DNA of 7,627 nt from JACJVV01 sp047603135 (GTDB taxonomy: Archaea > Nanobdellota > Nanobdellia > Woesearchaeales > JACJVV01), in contig JBLKOW010000053.1 in assembly GCA_047603135.1 (NCBI GenBank), positions 1 through 7,627 of the forward strand. The letters run 5' to 3'. Shown in pieces: positions 1 through 5,802 of the stretch (positions are counted from its first letter, which is position 1; each line of letters begins with the position of its first letter). A program made the position numbers and the translations under genes. Below the pieces are notes generated by a model, which had not been told where the DNA came from, made no database searches, and was given only the letters and a program-made list of their open reading frames with translations.

Positions 1-1
1 T

Positions 2-2017
2 GTTGTTGATGCGCAAGGAAAAAAAATAGATGAAATTGAAACCTTTACTACTCGTCCTGACACTATTTTTGGAATTACGTATTTAGTGCTAGCTGTTGAA
101 CATCCAAAGTGTGTTGCATGGACTAAAGGAACTTCACATGAAAAGGCAGTTACTGATTTTATTAGAGAGGTTGGTAAGAAATCTCTTATTGAGAGAACTG
201 CAGAAGGAAAAGAAAAGAATGGTGTTTTTTTAGGAAAATATATTATTAATCCTGTCAATGGGAAGAAGTGTCCGATTTGGACAGCCGATTATGCACTTAT
301 GGATTATGGAACTGGCGCTGTTATGGCGGTGCCAACACATGATCAGCGTGATTTTGAATTTGCTAAGAAGTATGATTTACCGCTTCAAGTTGTTATAAAT
401 CCTCTTGATGGGTGGGAACTTGATGCTTCTAAAATGAATCGTGCATATGTTAATGAAGGTAAGTTAGTAAACTCGGGAGAATTTGATGGTTTATTAAATC
501 GGGATGCTATTGTGAAAATTTCTGAATGGCTTGAAACTAAAGGGTGGGGAAAACGAACAGTTACCTATAAGCTTCGTGATTGGCTTATTTCTCGGCAGCG
601 ATATTGGGGGACTCCTATTCCAGTATATTATGACGATGAAGGCAATCCTCATCCAATCCCAGAAAATGAACTACCTGTAATACTTCCTGACGATGTTGAC
701 TTTACAAAAGGAGGAAATCCATTAACGACTTCAGATTCATTTAAGTATTATATTGATTCACAAACAGGTAAGAAATATCGTCGTGAGACTGACACTATGG
801 ATACTTTTATCGATAGTAGTTGGTATTTCTTAAGGTATACCGATACCACACGAAATTCAATGATTAATGTTGAGGATGCAAAATATTGGATGCCAGTTGA
901 TCAGTATATTGGTGGAATTGAGCATGCATGTATGCATTTAATTTATGCACGATTCTTTACCAAAGTTTTGCGCGATATGGGTCTTGTTTCATGTGATGAA
1001 CCATTCAAACGATTATTAACTCAAGGTATGGTTATTAAAGATGGAGCTAAGATGTCTAAGTCGATAGGTAATGTTGTTGATCCAGGTGAAATAATTGATA
1101 AGTTTGGTCCAGATACAGCACGGATGTTTATTTTATTTACTGCACTTCCTGAAAAAGAATTGGATTGGAATGATAAAGGTGTTGAAGGATGTTATCGTTT
1201 TTTGCGTCGTGTTTACACACTGCTTGATTATAAAGTATCTTTTGATGATATATCCTCAATGGATTCGTCAGAGTGGAGTGAATATGATGCATATGTTGTT
1301 TCATTATTGCATCGAACAATTGGTTCAGTCTCTCAGGATATGGATTTATTTAGGGTTAGCATTGCAATAGGTTCATTAATGAATTTTGTGACTAAGGTTC
1401 ATGAATATGCGCGCAATAACCCAAATCCTCAAATATTAGGTGCATGTATTAAGAATATTATACTTATGCTTTCGCCAGTCGCACCACATCTTTCTGAAGA
1501 AATGTGGGAGCAGTGTGGTTTCAAAGAATTTTGCTCTGTTGCATCGTGGCCGGAAGCTTCTGAAAAATATATTAATGGCCATGTTGAGTCAGCATATGAA
1601 ATGGTTGAGCGAACAATATCTGATATCCACTCAGTTGTTAAGCTTGCTCGTGTTAAATCTGTCTCTAAACTAACTCTTTTTGTTTCACCTGAGTGGAAGT
1701 ATGATTTTATGAAAATTTTTAAAGAATCACTTAATGAAACGAGGAATGTAGGAGAGATAATAAAACGTGTTCTTCCAACTGCTCCTGATGCACATAAGAA
1801 AGACATAAGTGGACTTGTTCCACGTCTACTTAAAAATCAAAGCTTAGTTCCGTATGTAGTTTTATCAGCAGAGGAGGAATATAAAGCACTTAAGACTTAT
1901 ACTGGATTACTTGAAAAAACATTTAATTGTTCAATTTCAATTGAATATGCTCAAGGCGCCTCACATGCAAAAGCACTTTCTGCACTACCGGGAAAGCCGA
2001 GTATTTTGGTTGAATAA
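2..2017 (+). CDS. leuS: Leucyl-tRNA synthetase, 3' part (5' end outside window)
   Basis: LeuRS charges tRNA-Leu with leucine in the cytoplasm. The reading frame is open from base 2, so the N-terminus with the HIGH motif is missing; 671 residues are present. Visible in order: the editing (CP1) domain with TTRPDT at fragment residues 16-21, then GTGAVMAVP followed by THDQRD; the catalytic core with ETDTMDTFIDSSWYFLRY; the class I signature KMSKS at nt 1049-1063; then an alpha-helical anticodon-binding domain including LSPVAPHLSEEMW. The spacing and wording of these blocks match bacterial-type LeuRS, not the usual archaeal/eukaryotic type. The last ~130 residues (from about nt 1620, with SPEWKYDF at nt 1685-1708) do not look like the bacterial C-terminal domain but resemble the tail of archaeal LeuRS. 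The GTG at 86 is internal. The stop is 54 bases before the TrpRS start. Identity is sure; the mosaic reading is from memory of the families. Confidence 0.97.
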   Translation, partial: VVDAQGKKIDEIETFTTRPDTIFGITYLVLAVEHPKCVAWTKGTSHEKAVTDFIREVGKKSLIERTAEGKEKNGVFLGKYIINPVNGKKCPIWTADYALMDYGTGAVMAVPTHDQRDFEFAKKYDLPLQVVINPLDGWELDASKMNRAYVNEGKLVNSGEFDGLLNRDAIVKISEWLETKGWGKRTVTYKLRDWLISRQRYWGTPIPVYYDDEGNPHPIPENELPVILPDDVDFTKGGNPLTTSDSFKYYIDSQTGKKYRRETDTMDTFIDSSWYFLRYTDTTRNSMINVEDAKYWMPVDQYIGGIEHACMHLIYARFFTKVLRDMGLVSCDEPFKRLLTQGMVIKDGAKMSKSIGNVVDPGEIIDKFGPDTARMFILFTALPEKELDWNDKGVEGCYRFLRRVYTLLDYKVSFDDISSMDSSEWSEYDAYVVSLLHRTIGSVSQDMDLFRVSIAIGSLMNFVTKVHEYARNNPNPQILGACIKNIILMLSPVAPHLSEEMWEQCGFKEFCSVASWPEASEKYINGHVESAYEMVERTISDIHSVVKLARVKSVSKLTLFVSPEWKYDFMKIFKESLNETRNVGEIIKRVLPTAPDAHKKDISGLVPRLLKNQSLVPYVVLSAEEEYKALKTYTGLLEKTFNCSISIEYAQGASHAKALSALPGKPSILVE

Positions 2018-2041
2018 GTTTTGTACTTAATTCTGGAAAAA

Positions 2042-2049
2042 CATATAAA
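2042..2049 (+). promoter_or_regulatory. TATA box of trpS
   Basis: The octamer CATATAAA is centred 26.5 bases before the ATG at 2072, the distance from box A to the transcription start in archaea. The mRNA would therefore begin at or next to the start codon (leaderless). No Shine-Dalgarno sequence precedes the ATG, which fits. The box lies after the TTG at 2021, which argues against that earlier in-frame start. Confidence 0.7.
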
Positions 2050-2071
2050 GTGCTGGTTTCTTTTCTTATAT

Positions 2072-3199
2072 ATGGCAGTTGTAACTCCGTGGGAAGTGAA
2101 AGGTTCAATTGATTACGATAAAGTAATTGCAGAATTTGGTGTTTCTAAGATTGATTCTGTCCTTTTAAAGCGAATTGAGAAACATGCAAAAGCAAAAGGA
2201 TTAGAATTACATCCTTTTTTACGAAGAGGAATATTTTTTGCTCATCGTGATTTGAAGTTTATACTTGATGAATATGAAAAAGGAAATCGCTTTTTTTTAT
2301 ATACAGGAAGGGCTCCTTCAGGGAATGTTCACTTAGGTCACCTTGTTCCATGGATGTTTACTAAGTGGTTGCAAGATGTTTTTGATGTTGAGTTATGGTT
2401 TCAATTCCCAGATGAAGAAAAGTTTCTTTTTAATAAGAAACTGTCATATGAGGATACACAAAAATACTTGCATGAAAATATGCTTGATGTCATAGCTGTA
2501 GGTTTTGATCCAAAAAAGACTCATTTTTTAGTTGATACAAAACATGCAGGTGTAATGTATCCTGAAGCGCTAAAAGTAGCACGGCATATTACTTTTTCAA
2601 CAGTTAAATCTGCATTTGGGTTTACTCACGACCAAAATATTGGAGCAATATTTTATACTTCAATGCAAGCAGTCCCAACGTTTTTACCAAGTGTTCTTGC
2701 ACAAAAGAATATTCCTTGCTTAATTCCTCATGCTATAGATCAAGACCCCCATTTTAGAGTAAGTAGAGATGTTATTCCTAAGTTAGGGTATTTGAAACCA
2801 GGTTCAATACAATGCAGGTTTTTACCTAGTTTGCAAGGGATGGATGCTGATGGAAAGATGTCTTCTTCTTCTGGGGATAATGCAACAATCTTTAGCATAG
2901 ATGATGAAAAAACAATTGCTAAGAAAGTCAACAAATATGCGTTTTCTGGAGGTCAAGCTACTATTGAAGAACATCGTTTAAAAGGAGGAAACCCTGATAT
3001 TGATGTGTCATATCAATGGCTTTTGTTTTTTGAGGAAGATGACGCTGTTCTTGCTCAAATATATAATGATTATAAGAAAGGAATATTGCTCTCAGGCGAG
3101 CTTAAAAAGAAACTAATTGAAAAGATTCAAGGAATTTTACGTGAGCACCAGAAACGTCGTGCAAAAGCGCACATTCACATTAAAGATTTCATGTATTAA
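2072..3199 (+). CDS. trpS: Tryptophanyl-tRNA synthetase, archaeal/eukaryotic type
   Basis: A class I aminoacyl-tRNA synthetase that loads tryptophan onto tRNA-Trp. The 375-residue protein is complete. It opens with VTPWEVKG, as archaeal TrpRS do, and has the HIGH-type motif as HLGH at residues 87-90 (inside TGRAPSGNVHLGH) and the KMSKS-type loop as KMSSS at 262-266. The block AIDQDPHFRVSRDV (221-234) and LPSLQGMDADGKMS just before the loop are also typical, and the C-terminal helices with the Lys/Arg-rich REHQKRRAKAH form the usual end. I start it at ATG 2072 and not at TTG 2021 because MAVVTPWEVKG is the family's usual beginning and a TATA box sits 26.5 bases before this ATG. It is a separate transcription unit downstream of LeuRS. 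Nothing in it looks degraded. Confidence 0.97.
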   Translation: MAVVTPWEVKGSIDYDKVIAEFGVSKIDSVLLKRIEKHAKAKGLELHPFLRRGIFFAHRDLKFILDEYEKGNRFFLYTGRAPSGNVHLGHLVPWMFTKWLQDVFDVELWFQFPDEEKFLFNKKLSYEDTQKYLHENMLDVIAVGFDPKKTHFLVDTKHAGVMYPEALKVARHITFSTVKSAFGFTHDQNIGAIFYTSMQAVPTFLPSVLAQKNIPCLIPHAIDQDPHFRVSRDVIPKLGYLKPGSIQCRFLPSLQGMDADGKMSSSSGDNATIFSIDDEKTIAKKVNKYAFSGGQATIEEHRLKGGNPDIDVSYQWLLFFEEDDAVLAQIYNDYKKGILLSGELKKKLIEKIQGILREHQKRRAKAHIHIKDFMY

Positions 3200-3217
3200 A
3201 TTTTTCTAGCGTTTTTA
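3200..3217 (+). terminator. T-rich terminator after trpS
   Basis: Directly after the trpS stop there are two five-base T runs (ATTTTTC and GTTTTTA) with no strong hairpin. Archaeal RNA polymerase commonly terminates at such oligo-T stretches. This is assigned from position and composition only. Confidence 0.4.
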
Positions 3218-3277
3218 ACTTAACTAAATCAGTATATGCCTTGATTTGAGCTGTTTTATTAATCTTAATTAGTTATC

Positions 3278-3285
3278 TTTTTAAA
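3278..3285 (+). promoter_or_regulatory. TATA box of the pyrophosphatase-like gene
   Basis: TTTTTAAA is centred 27.5 bases before the ATG at 3309. There is no Shine-Dalgarno sequence in the AT-only stretch before the start, so a leaderless mRNA is likely. Confidence 0.55.
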
Positions 3286-3308
3286 CAAATACATTTAATT
3301 ATATAATT

Positions 3309-3653
3309 ATGAATGATAGAGTTTCACAGCAATTCTTAAATAAGTCAGTTACTGTTACAGTTGATCGAAAACTTGGCTCCAAGCATCCAAAGTGGGGTTT
3401 TATATATTCTGTAAATTATGGTTATATTGAGGGAATTATAGCGGAAGATGGCTCTGAACTTGATGCATATATTTTGGGTGTTGATAAACCATTGGAAGTA
3501 TTTGAGGGGATTTGTATTGCAATAGTGCACCGCTTTAATGATGTTGAGGATAAACTTGTTGTTGTTCCTATTGGTGTTACTCTTTCTGATGAAGAGATAA
3601 TGGAAAAAGTTGATTTTCAAGAGAAATTTTTTAAGTCTAAGATAATTAGGTAA
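3309..3653 (+). CDS. Short inorganic pyrophosphatase-like protein
   Basis: A 114-residue protein resembling the core of family I inorganic pyrophosphatases, which split pyrophosphate into two phosphates in the cytoplasm and pull biosynthetic reactions, including tRNA charging, forward. Visible: DRKLGSKHP at 19-27, FIYSVNYGYI at 31-40 (the family's YP-NYGYI strand), DGSELDAYILG at 47-57 in place of the metal-binding DxDPxD signature, and NDVEDKLVVVP at 77-87 matching the EDxKLVAVP block. It is much shorter than classical enzymes (about 170-180 residues): the N-terminal strands and C-terminal helix are lacking. Short proteins of this kind occur in bacteria and are often simply named pyrophosphatase. 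The middle signature aspartate is Ser49, so activity on pyrophosphate is uncertain and another phosphate ester or anhydride could be the substrate. It stands alone between its own promoter and the next gene. Confidence 0.82.
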   Translation: MNDRVSQQFLNKSVTVTVDRKLGSKHPKWGFIYSVNYGYIEGIIAEDGSELDAYILGVDKPLEVFEGICIAIVHRFNDVEDKLVVVPIGVTLSDEEIMEKVDFQEKFFKSKIIR

Positions 3654-3695
3654 GTGGTCTTTTAAAAAAATTATACTTGCATTTTGATTTGTTAC

Positions 3696-3710
3696 CGTAA
3701 TATAATTACG
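3696..3710. repeat. Small inverted repeat in the intergenic gap
   Basis: CGTAAT and ATTACG form a perfect 6-base inverted repeat around ATA, 43 bases after the pyrophosphatase-like gene. It could be a weak RNA hairpin at the end of that transcript or a regulator site for the next gene; the sequence does not decide. Confidence 0.35.
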
Positions 3711-3741
3711 ATTTCGAACAATGTGCCTTGTTAATCATAAA

Positions 3742-3749
3742 ATATTTAA
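3742..3749 (+). promoter_or_regulatory. Probable TATA box of the small membrane protein gene
   Basis: ATATTTAA is centred about 38 bases before ATG 3784, which would start the transcript near 3772 and give a short leader that contains GGTGA (3773-3777), an archaeal Shine-Dalgarno sequence. A second TATA-like CATATAAA lies at 3761-3768 but is not at a fitting distance from any start codon. The box is flanked by ATCAT (3734-3738) and ATGAT (3750-3754). Confidence 0.45.
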
Positions 3750-3783
3750 ATGATGCTTATCATATAAAGGTAGGTGAATCGTG

Positions 3784-4041
3784 ATGATGGATACTATGAA
3801 AGAACATCGTATAATTACTCCTCTTAATTCGACATTTATGCTTGTTAGTATTGTGGGGTTTCTTACGTCAGTGTTTTATGTACCTTCGCTTGCTCAGCAA
3901 GGATTGCCATATGCAGTTGATTTTGCGTTTGCATTTGGGATGGTTTTCTTTTTGATGTTTATATCATCTTTAATTTCGATGCATAGTTCACCAGTTTCAG
4001 CACATTTACAGATTGATGAAAAGCGTCGTATTCGTCTCTAA
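3784..4041 (+). CDS. Small two-helix membrane protein, unknown function
   Basis: An 85-residue protein that I do not recognise. After a short charged N-terminus (MMDTMKEHR) it has two hydrophobic segments, about residues 17-33 and 44-65, joined by a short loop PSLAQQGLPYAVD, and a charged tail ending DEKRRIRL. Positive charge at the tail suggests both ends are cytosolic with the loop outside. No signal-peptide cleavage site or catalytic motif is seen. Start choice: GTG 3781, ATG 3784 and ATG 3787 are all in frame; GGTGA at 3773-3777 is 6 bases before ATG 3784, the best spacing, so I use that. The hydrophobic segments are rich in Phe, Met and Ser, and residues such as Pro34 and Pro42 frame the loop, which suggests a conserved fold and not a chance ORF. 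It probably has its own promoter. Confidence 0.75.
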   Translation: MMDTMKEHRIITPLNSTFMLVSIVGFLTSVFYVPSLAQQGLPYAVDFAFAFGMVFFLMFISSLISMHSSPVSAHLQIDEKRRIRL

Positions 4042-4052
4042 AAATATTTTAG
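4038..4052 (+). terminator. Possible hairpin terminator at the stop codon
   Basis: CTAAAA and TTTTAG form a 6-base inverted repeat around ATA that covers the TAA stop. The 3' arm ends in four T. It is weak and AT-rich, so it may be chance in this base composition. Confidence 0.25.
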
Positions 4053-4078
4053 ATTACATTTATTTAGCAATACAAATG

Positions 4079-4086
4079 TTTATATA
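4079..4086 (+). promoter_or_regulatory. TATA box of the 4109-5417 operon
   Basis: TTTATATA, identical to the box before the hydrolase gene at 6768-6775, is centred 26.5 bases before ATG 4109. That spacing argues for a leaderless start at 4109 and against GTG 4100, although GAGGT at 4092-4096 could act as a Shine-Dalgarno sequence only if transcription began further upstream. Confidence 0.65.
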
Positions 4087-4108
4087 CAAATGAGGTATCG
4101 TGAAAAGT

Positions 4109-4693
4109 ATGGTGTGGAAAAAACTTCTTGAAACAAAAGATCTTATTGCATATGAAAAAACATCTGGTTCGTCTACTGCTCGGATTGAAGCGCGTTACAA
4201 GAATGGCAGATGGCGTGTTTATAAAACATTTAATAATAAATTAAAAACAGGTTTAAGTAGTGTTCGAGAGTATATTGCTTCTTCTCGAAAGGAAGTTAAT
4301 TTTTTAGTGAATACACTTCGAAAAGAAAAAGATGTTTCAAAAACTGATATTTTTTCTGAGCCAATTAGTATTTCTATAGAGCGATGTTATAAAGAGGAAT
4401 ACGTGGAAAAGTGGAGATTTACTATTGACGATTTTAACTCAGATAATTTTGTTATTGTACATTTTGATTCAGAAATAAAACTTGATATTATTATACACGA
4501 ACATTATAATGCGTTTGAGCGTGTAATTCTTGAGCGTTTGATATCTGCTCTTGGTCTTAAAAATATCGGCGATAAAATTTGTTATGACTTTTTTTATTTT
4601 AGAAAACATTCAGCAAAAAGGCGTATTTATCAAAAACCTGATGATGAAGAATTAGTTGCACAACTCGAATTTAATTTGGGTTCTGAGGAGTAA
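4109..4693 (+). CDS. Unrecognised conserved-looking protein upstream of FKBP
   Basis: I do not recognise this protein. It has 194 residues from ATG 4109 (197 from GTG 4100). The TATA box at 4079-4086 favours ATG 4109; the GTG remains possible. It is soluble-looking, with no membrane segment or signal peptide. The N-terminal half has alternating charged and aromatic strands (ARIEARYKNGRWRVYKTF) that suggest a small beta-sheet, followed by a helical stretch (SVREYIASSRKEVNFLVNTLRKE). The second half has strands FVIVHFDSEIKLDIIIHEHYNAF and a helix, and the tail is Arg/Lys-rich then acidic. There is no clear catalytic motif; HEHYNAFERV is the only His cluster and does not match a metal-site pattern I know. 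The downstream FKBP starts 7 bases after its stop, so the two are probably co-transcribed, which hints at a shared role in protein quality control at the membrane, but this is inference. Confidence 0.8.
   Translation: MVWKKLLETKDLIAYEKTSGSSTARIEARYKNGRWRVYKTFNNKLKTGLSSVREYIASSRKEVNFLVNTLRKEKDVSKTDIFSEPISISIERCYKEEYVEKWRFTIDDFNSDNFVIVHFDSEIKLDIIIHEHYNAFERVILERLISALGLKNIGDKICYDFFYFRKHSAKRRIYQKPDDEELVAQLEFNLGSEE
4685..4690 (+). promoter_or_regulatory. Ribosome binding site of the FKBP gene
   Basis: GAGGAG lies 10 bases before ATG 4701, inside the end of the upstream gene. As an internal gene of an operon the FKBP needs such a site, unlike the leaderless genes around it. It supports ATG 4701 over the in-frame TTG 4656 that would overlap the upstream gene. 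Confidence 0.55.
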
Positions 4694-4700
4694 TAAGACT

Positions 4701-5417
4701 ATGGCTGCTGTAAAAAAAGGTAAAAAAAATGCACAGAAGAAAAGTTCTCGTTCTAAGAAATCTTCTCTAAAAAAGAAAGATGATTCTGAGCTGCATATTC
4801 CTCCTCTCACTGCTTCTCAGCGTACTTCAAAAAAAAATGTGAATAAAGAACAAAAAATACCATCTTCATTATTATTAAAAATTTTTATTGGGTTTATTCT
4901 TTTAGGAGTTGTTCTTTTAACATTATTTTTTGCTCGTGACGCTCCGCGTACTGTTGAAACGGGAGATACTGTTTCAGTGTGGTATGTGGGATCATTTACT
5001 AATGGCGAAATTTTTGATACAAATATTCCTGAAATAGTTGCTGAATCAGGAGTAGGAAATCCAGATGGTCGTCCATTAACTTTTCGTGTGGGTGCACGCC
5101 AAATGATTCCTGGATTTGATGCTGCTGTAGTTGGCATGAGAGAAGGACAGACAAAAACTGTCACGATTCCTCCTGATCAAGCATATGGTAATTATCAAGC
5201 AGATTTAGTTATGACCTATGATGATAATGAGTTTTTACAAACATTTGGAATTGAAAATCCTGTACGTGGTGGTGAGTTTGGTTTTACACTTACTGATGGT
5301 AGGCAAGGTGTTTTTGTAATTCAGGAAGTAGGTAATGGGTTTGTAACTGTGGATTTTAATCATCGTCTTGCGGGAAAGTCATTGGTTTTTGAAATAACTC
5401 TTGATTCAATTCAATAA
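4701..5417 (+). CDS. Membrane-anchored FKBP-type prolyl isomerase (SlyD-like)
   Basis: A peptidyl-prolyl cis-trans isomerase that speeds prolyl bond turnover during protein folding. The 238-residue protein has three parts: a Lys/Ser-rich head (16 Lys in the first 60 residues), one hydrophobic helix at about 56-77, and an FKBP domain from about 88. With so many positive charges before the helix the head should be cytosolic and the FKBP domain outside, attached as a signal anchor. Family marks: VSVWYVGSFTNGEIFDT (91-107, with Tyr95, Phe105, Asp106), LTFRVGARQMIPGFDAAVVGM (126-146) and AYG (161-163). The stretch from about 165 to 220 replaces the usual flap and ends in DFNHRLAGKSL, the mark of the insert-in-flap chaperone domain of SlyD-like archaeal FKBPs; the usual NHPLAG reads NHRLAG here. 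The archaeal SRP RNA gene follows directly. The FKBP identity is firm; the topology is predicted. Confidence 0.93.
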   Translation: MAAVKKGKKNAQKKSSRSKKSSLKKKDDSELHIPPLTASQRTSKKNVNKEQKIPSSLLLKIFIGFILLGVVLLTLFFARDAPRTVETGDTVSVWYVGSFTNGEIFDTNIPEIVAESGVGNPDGRPLTFRVGARQMIPGFDAAVVGMREGQTKTVTIPPDQAYGNYQADLVMTYDDNEFLQTFGIENPVRGGEFGFTLTDGRQGVFVIQEVGNGFVTVDFNHRLAGKSLVFEITLDSIQ

Positions 5418-5438
5418 TTGTGTTTTTTGTGCAAAACC

Positions 5439-5446
5439 TTTAAAAA
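5439..5446 (+). promoter_or_regulatory. TATA box of the SRP RNA gene
   Basis: TTTAAAAA is centred 24.5 bases before the predicted 5' end of the SRP RNA at 5467. The preceding AAAACC could serve as a BRE. The distance matches archaeal promoters and independently supports the RNA's 5' end. Confidence 0.7.
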
Positions 5447-5466
5447 CACACTTCTTTTCTTGATTT

Positions 5467-5738
5467 TGGGCAGAATATGCTGGGTAGTTAGTCTCTACCT
5501 GTTACTGCAACTAGACTTTACGGCAGAGCTAGTGCCTTAGAGCGACTTTAGAATATTGGATGGTCTTTATCTGGACGTTGAGAATCTGTCCTCATGGACC
5601 GGAATGTACGAGAATCATGTCAGGCCAGGAATGGAGCAGCATTAATCGTATGTACTGGTGTCTTGGGGGTCGCGGATTTGAGGAAGGATAAAGGTAGCCT
5701 AACAATATCTCTTTTGGCAATCTAAGGGTGTCTGCCCA
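5467..5738 (+). ncRNA. ffs: Signal recognition particle RNA (7S RNA), archaeal type
   Basis: The RNA scaffold of the particle that binds signal sequences on ribosomes and brings them to the membrane. The two ends pair perfectly as helix 1 (5467-5474 with 5731-5738, TGGGCAGA/TCTGCCCA). Helix 3 is 5483-5487 with 5495-5499 and helix 4 is 5501-5503 with 5509-5511; their loops can pair (TAGT 5489-5492 with ACTG 5504-5507), the known tertiary contact. Helix 5 is supported by 5516-5520/5689-5693, 5535-5540/5677-5682 region and GCGAC 5542-5546/GTCGC 5669-5673. Helix 6 is 5562-5565/5597-5600 and 5573-5576/5588-5591, capped by GAGA (5580-5583), the GNAR loop bound by SRP19. Helix 8, the SRP54 site, is 5619-5640: GTCAGGCC, the tetraloop GGAA and GGAGCAGC. 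About 272 nt, near the usual archaeal ~300. It fills the gap between the FKBP and MBL-fold genes. Confidence 0.96.
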
Positions 5739-5747
5739 CTTTTTTTT
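5739..5747 (+). terminator. T-tract terminator of the SRP RNA
   Basis: Eight T in a row follow one base after the closing strand of helix 1. Archaeal polymerase ends transcripts at such runs, and this sets the 3' end of the SRP RNA. Confidence 0.7.
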
Positions 5748-5773
5748 AGAAGGGATACAAATTCTTCGAAATG

Positions 5774-5781
5774 TTTATTAA
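5774..5781 (+). promoter_or_regulatory. TATA box of the MBL-fold gene
   Basis: TTTATTAA is centred 25.5 bases before ATG 5803, with no Shine-Dalgarno sequence between, so a leaderless mRNA is expected. It decides for ATG 5803 over TTG 5794. Confidence 0.65.
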
Positions 5782-5802
5782 CGCATAGTCTCTTTGATAG
5801 CT

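Noticed and set aside
1429..1806. A 125-codon open frame on the minus strand inside LeuRS.
   Set aside because: It is a shadow of the LeuRS coding strand, has no promoter and reads as no known protein.
2015..2029. A 5-base inverted repeat TAAGT/ACTTA at the LeuRS stop as a terminator.
   Set aside because: The stem is short and AT-rich with no T run after it; too weak to call.
4817..5164. A 115-codon open frame on the minus strand inside the FKBP gene.
   Set aside because: The + strand frame has clear FKBP motifs across the same stretch; the opposite frame is a by-product.
5467..5738. RNase P RNA or a riboswitch as the identity of this structured RNA.
   Set aside because: The SRP54-binding hairpin at 5619-5640, the helix 1 end pairing and the helix 3/4 loop pairing identify it as SRP RNA.
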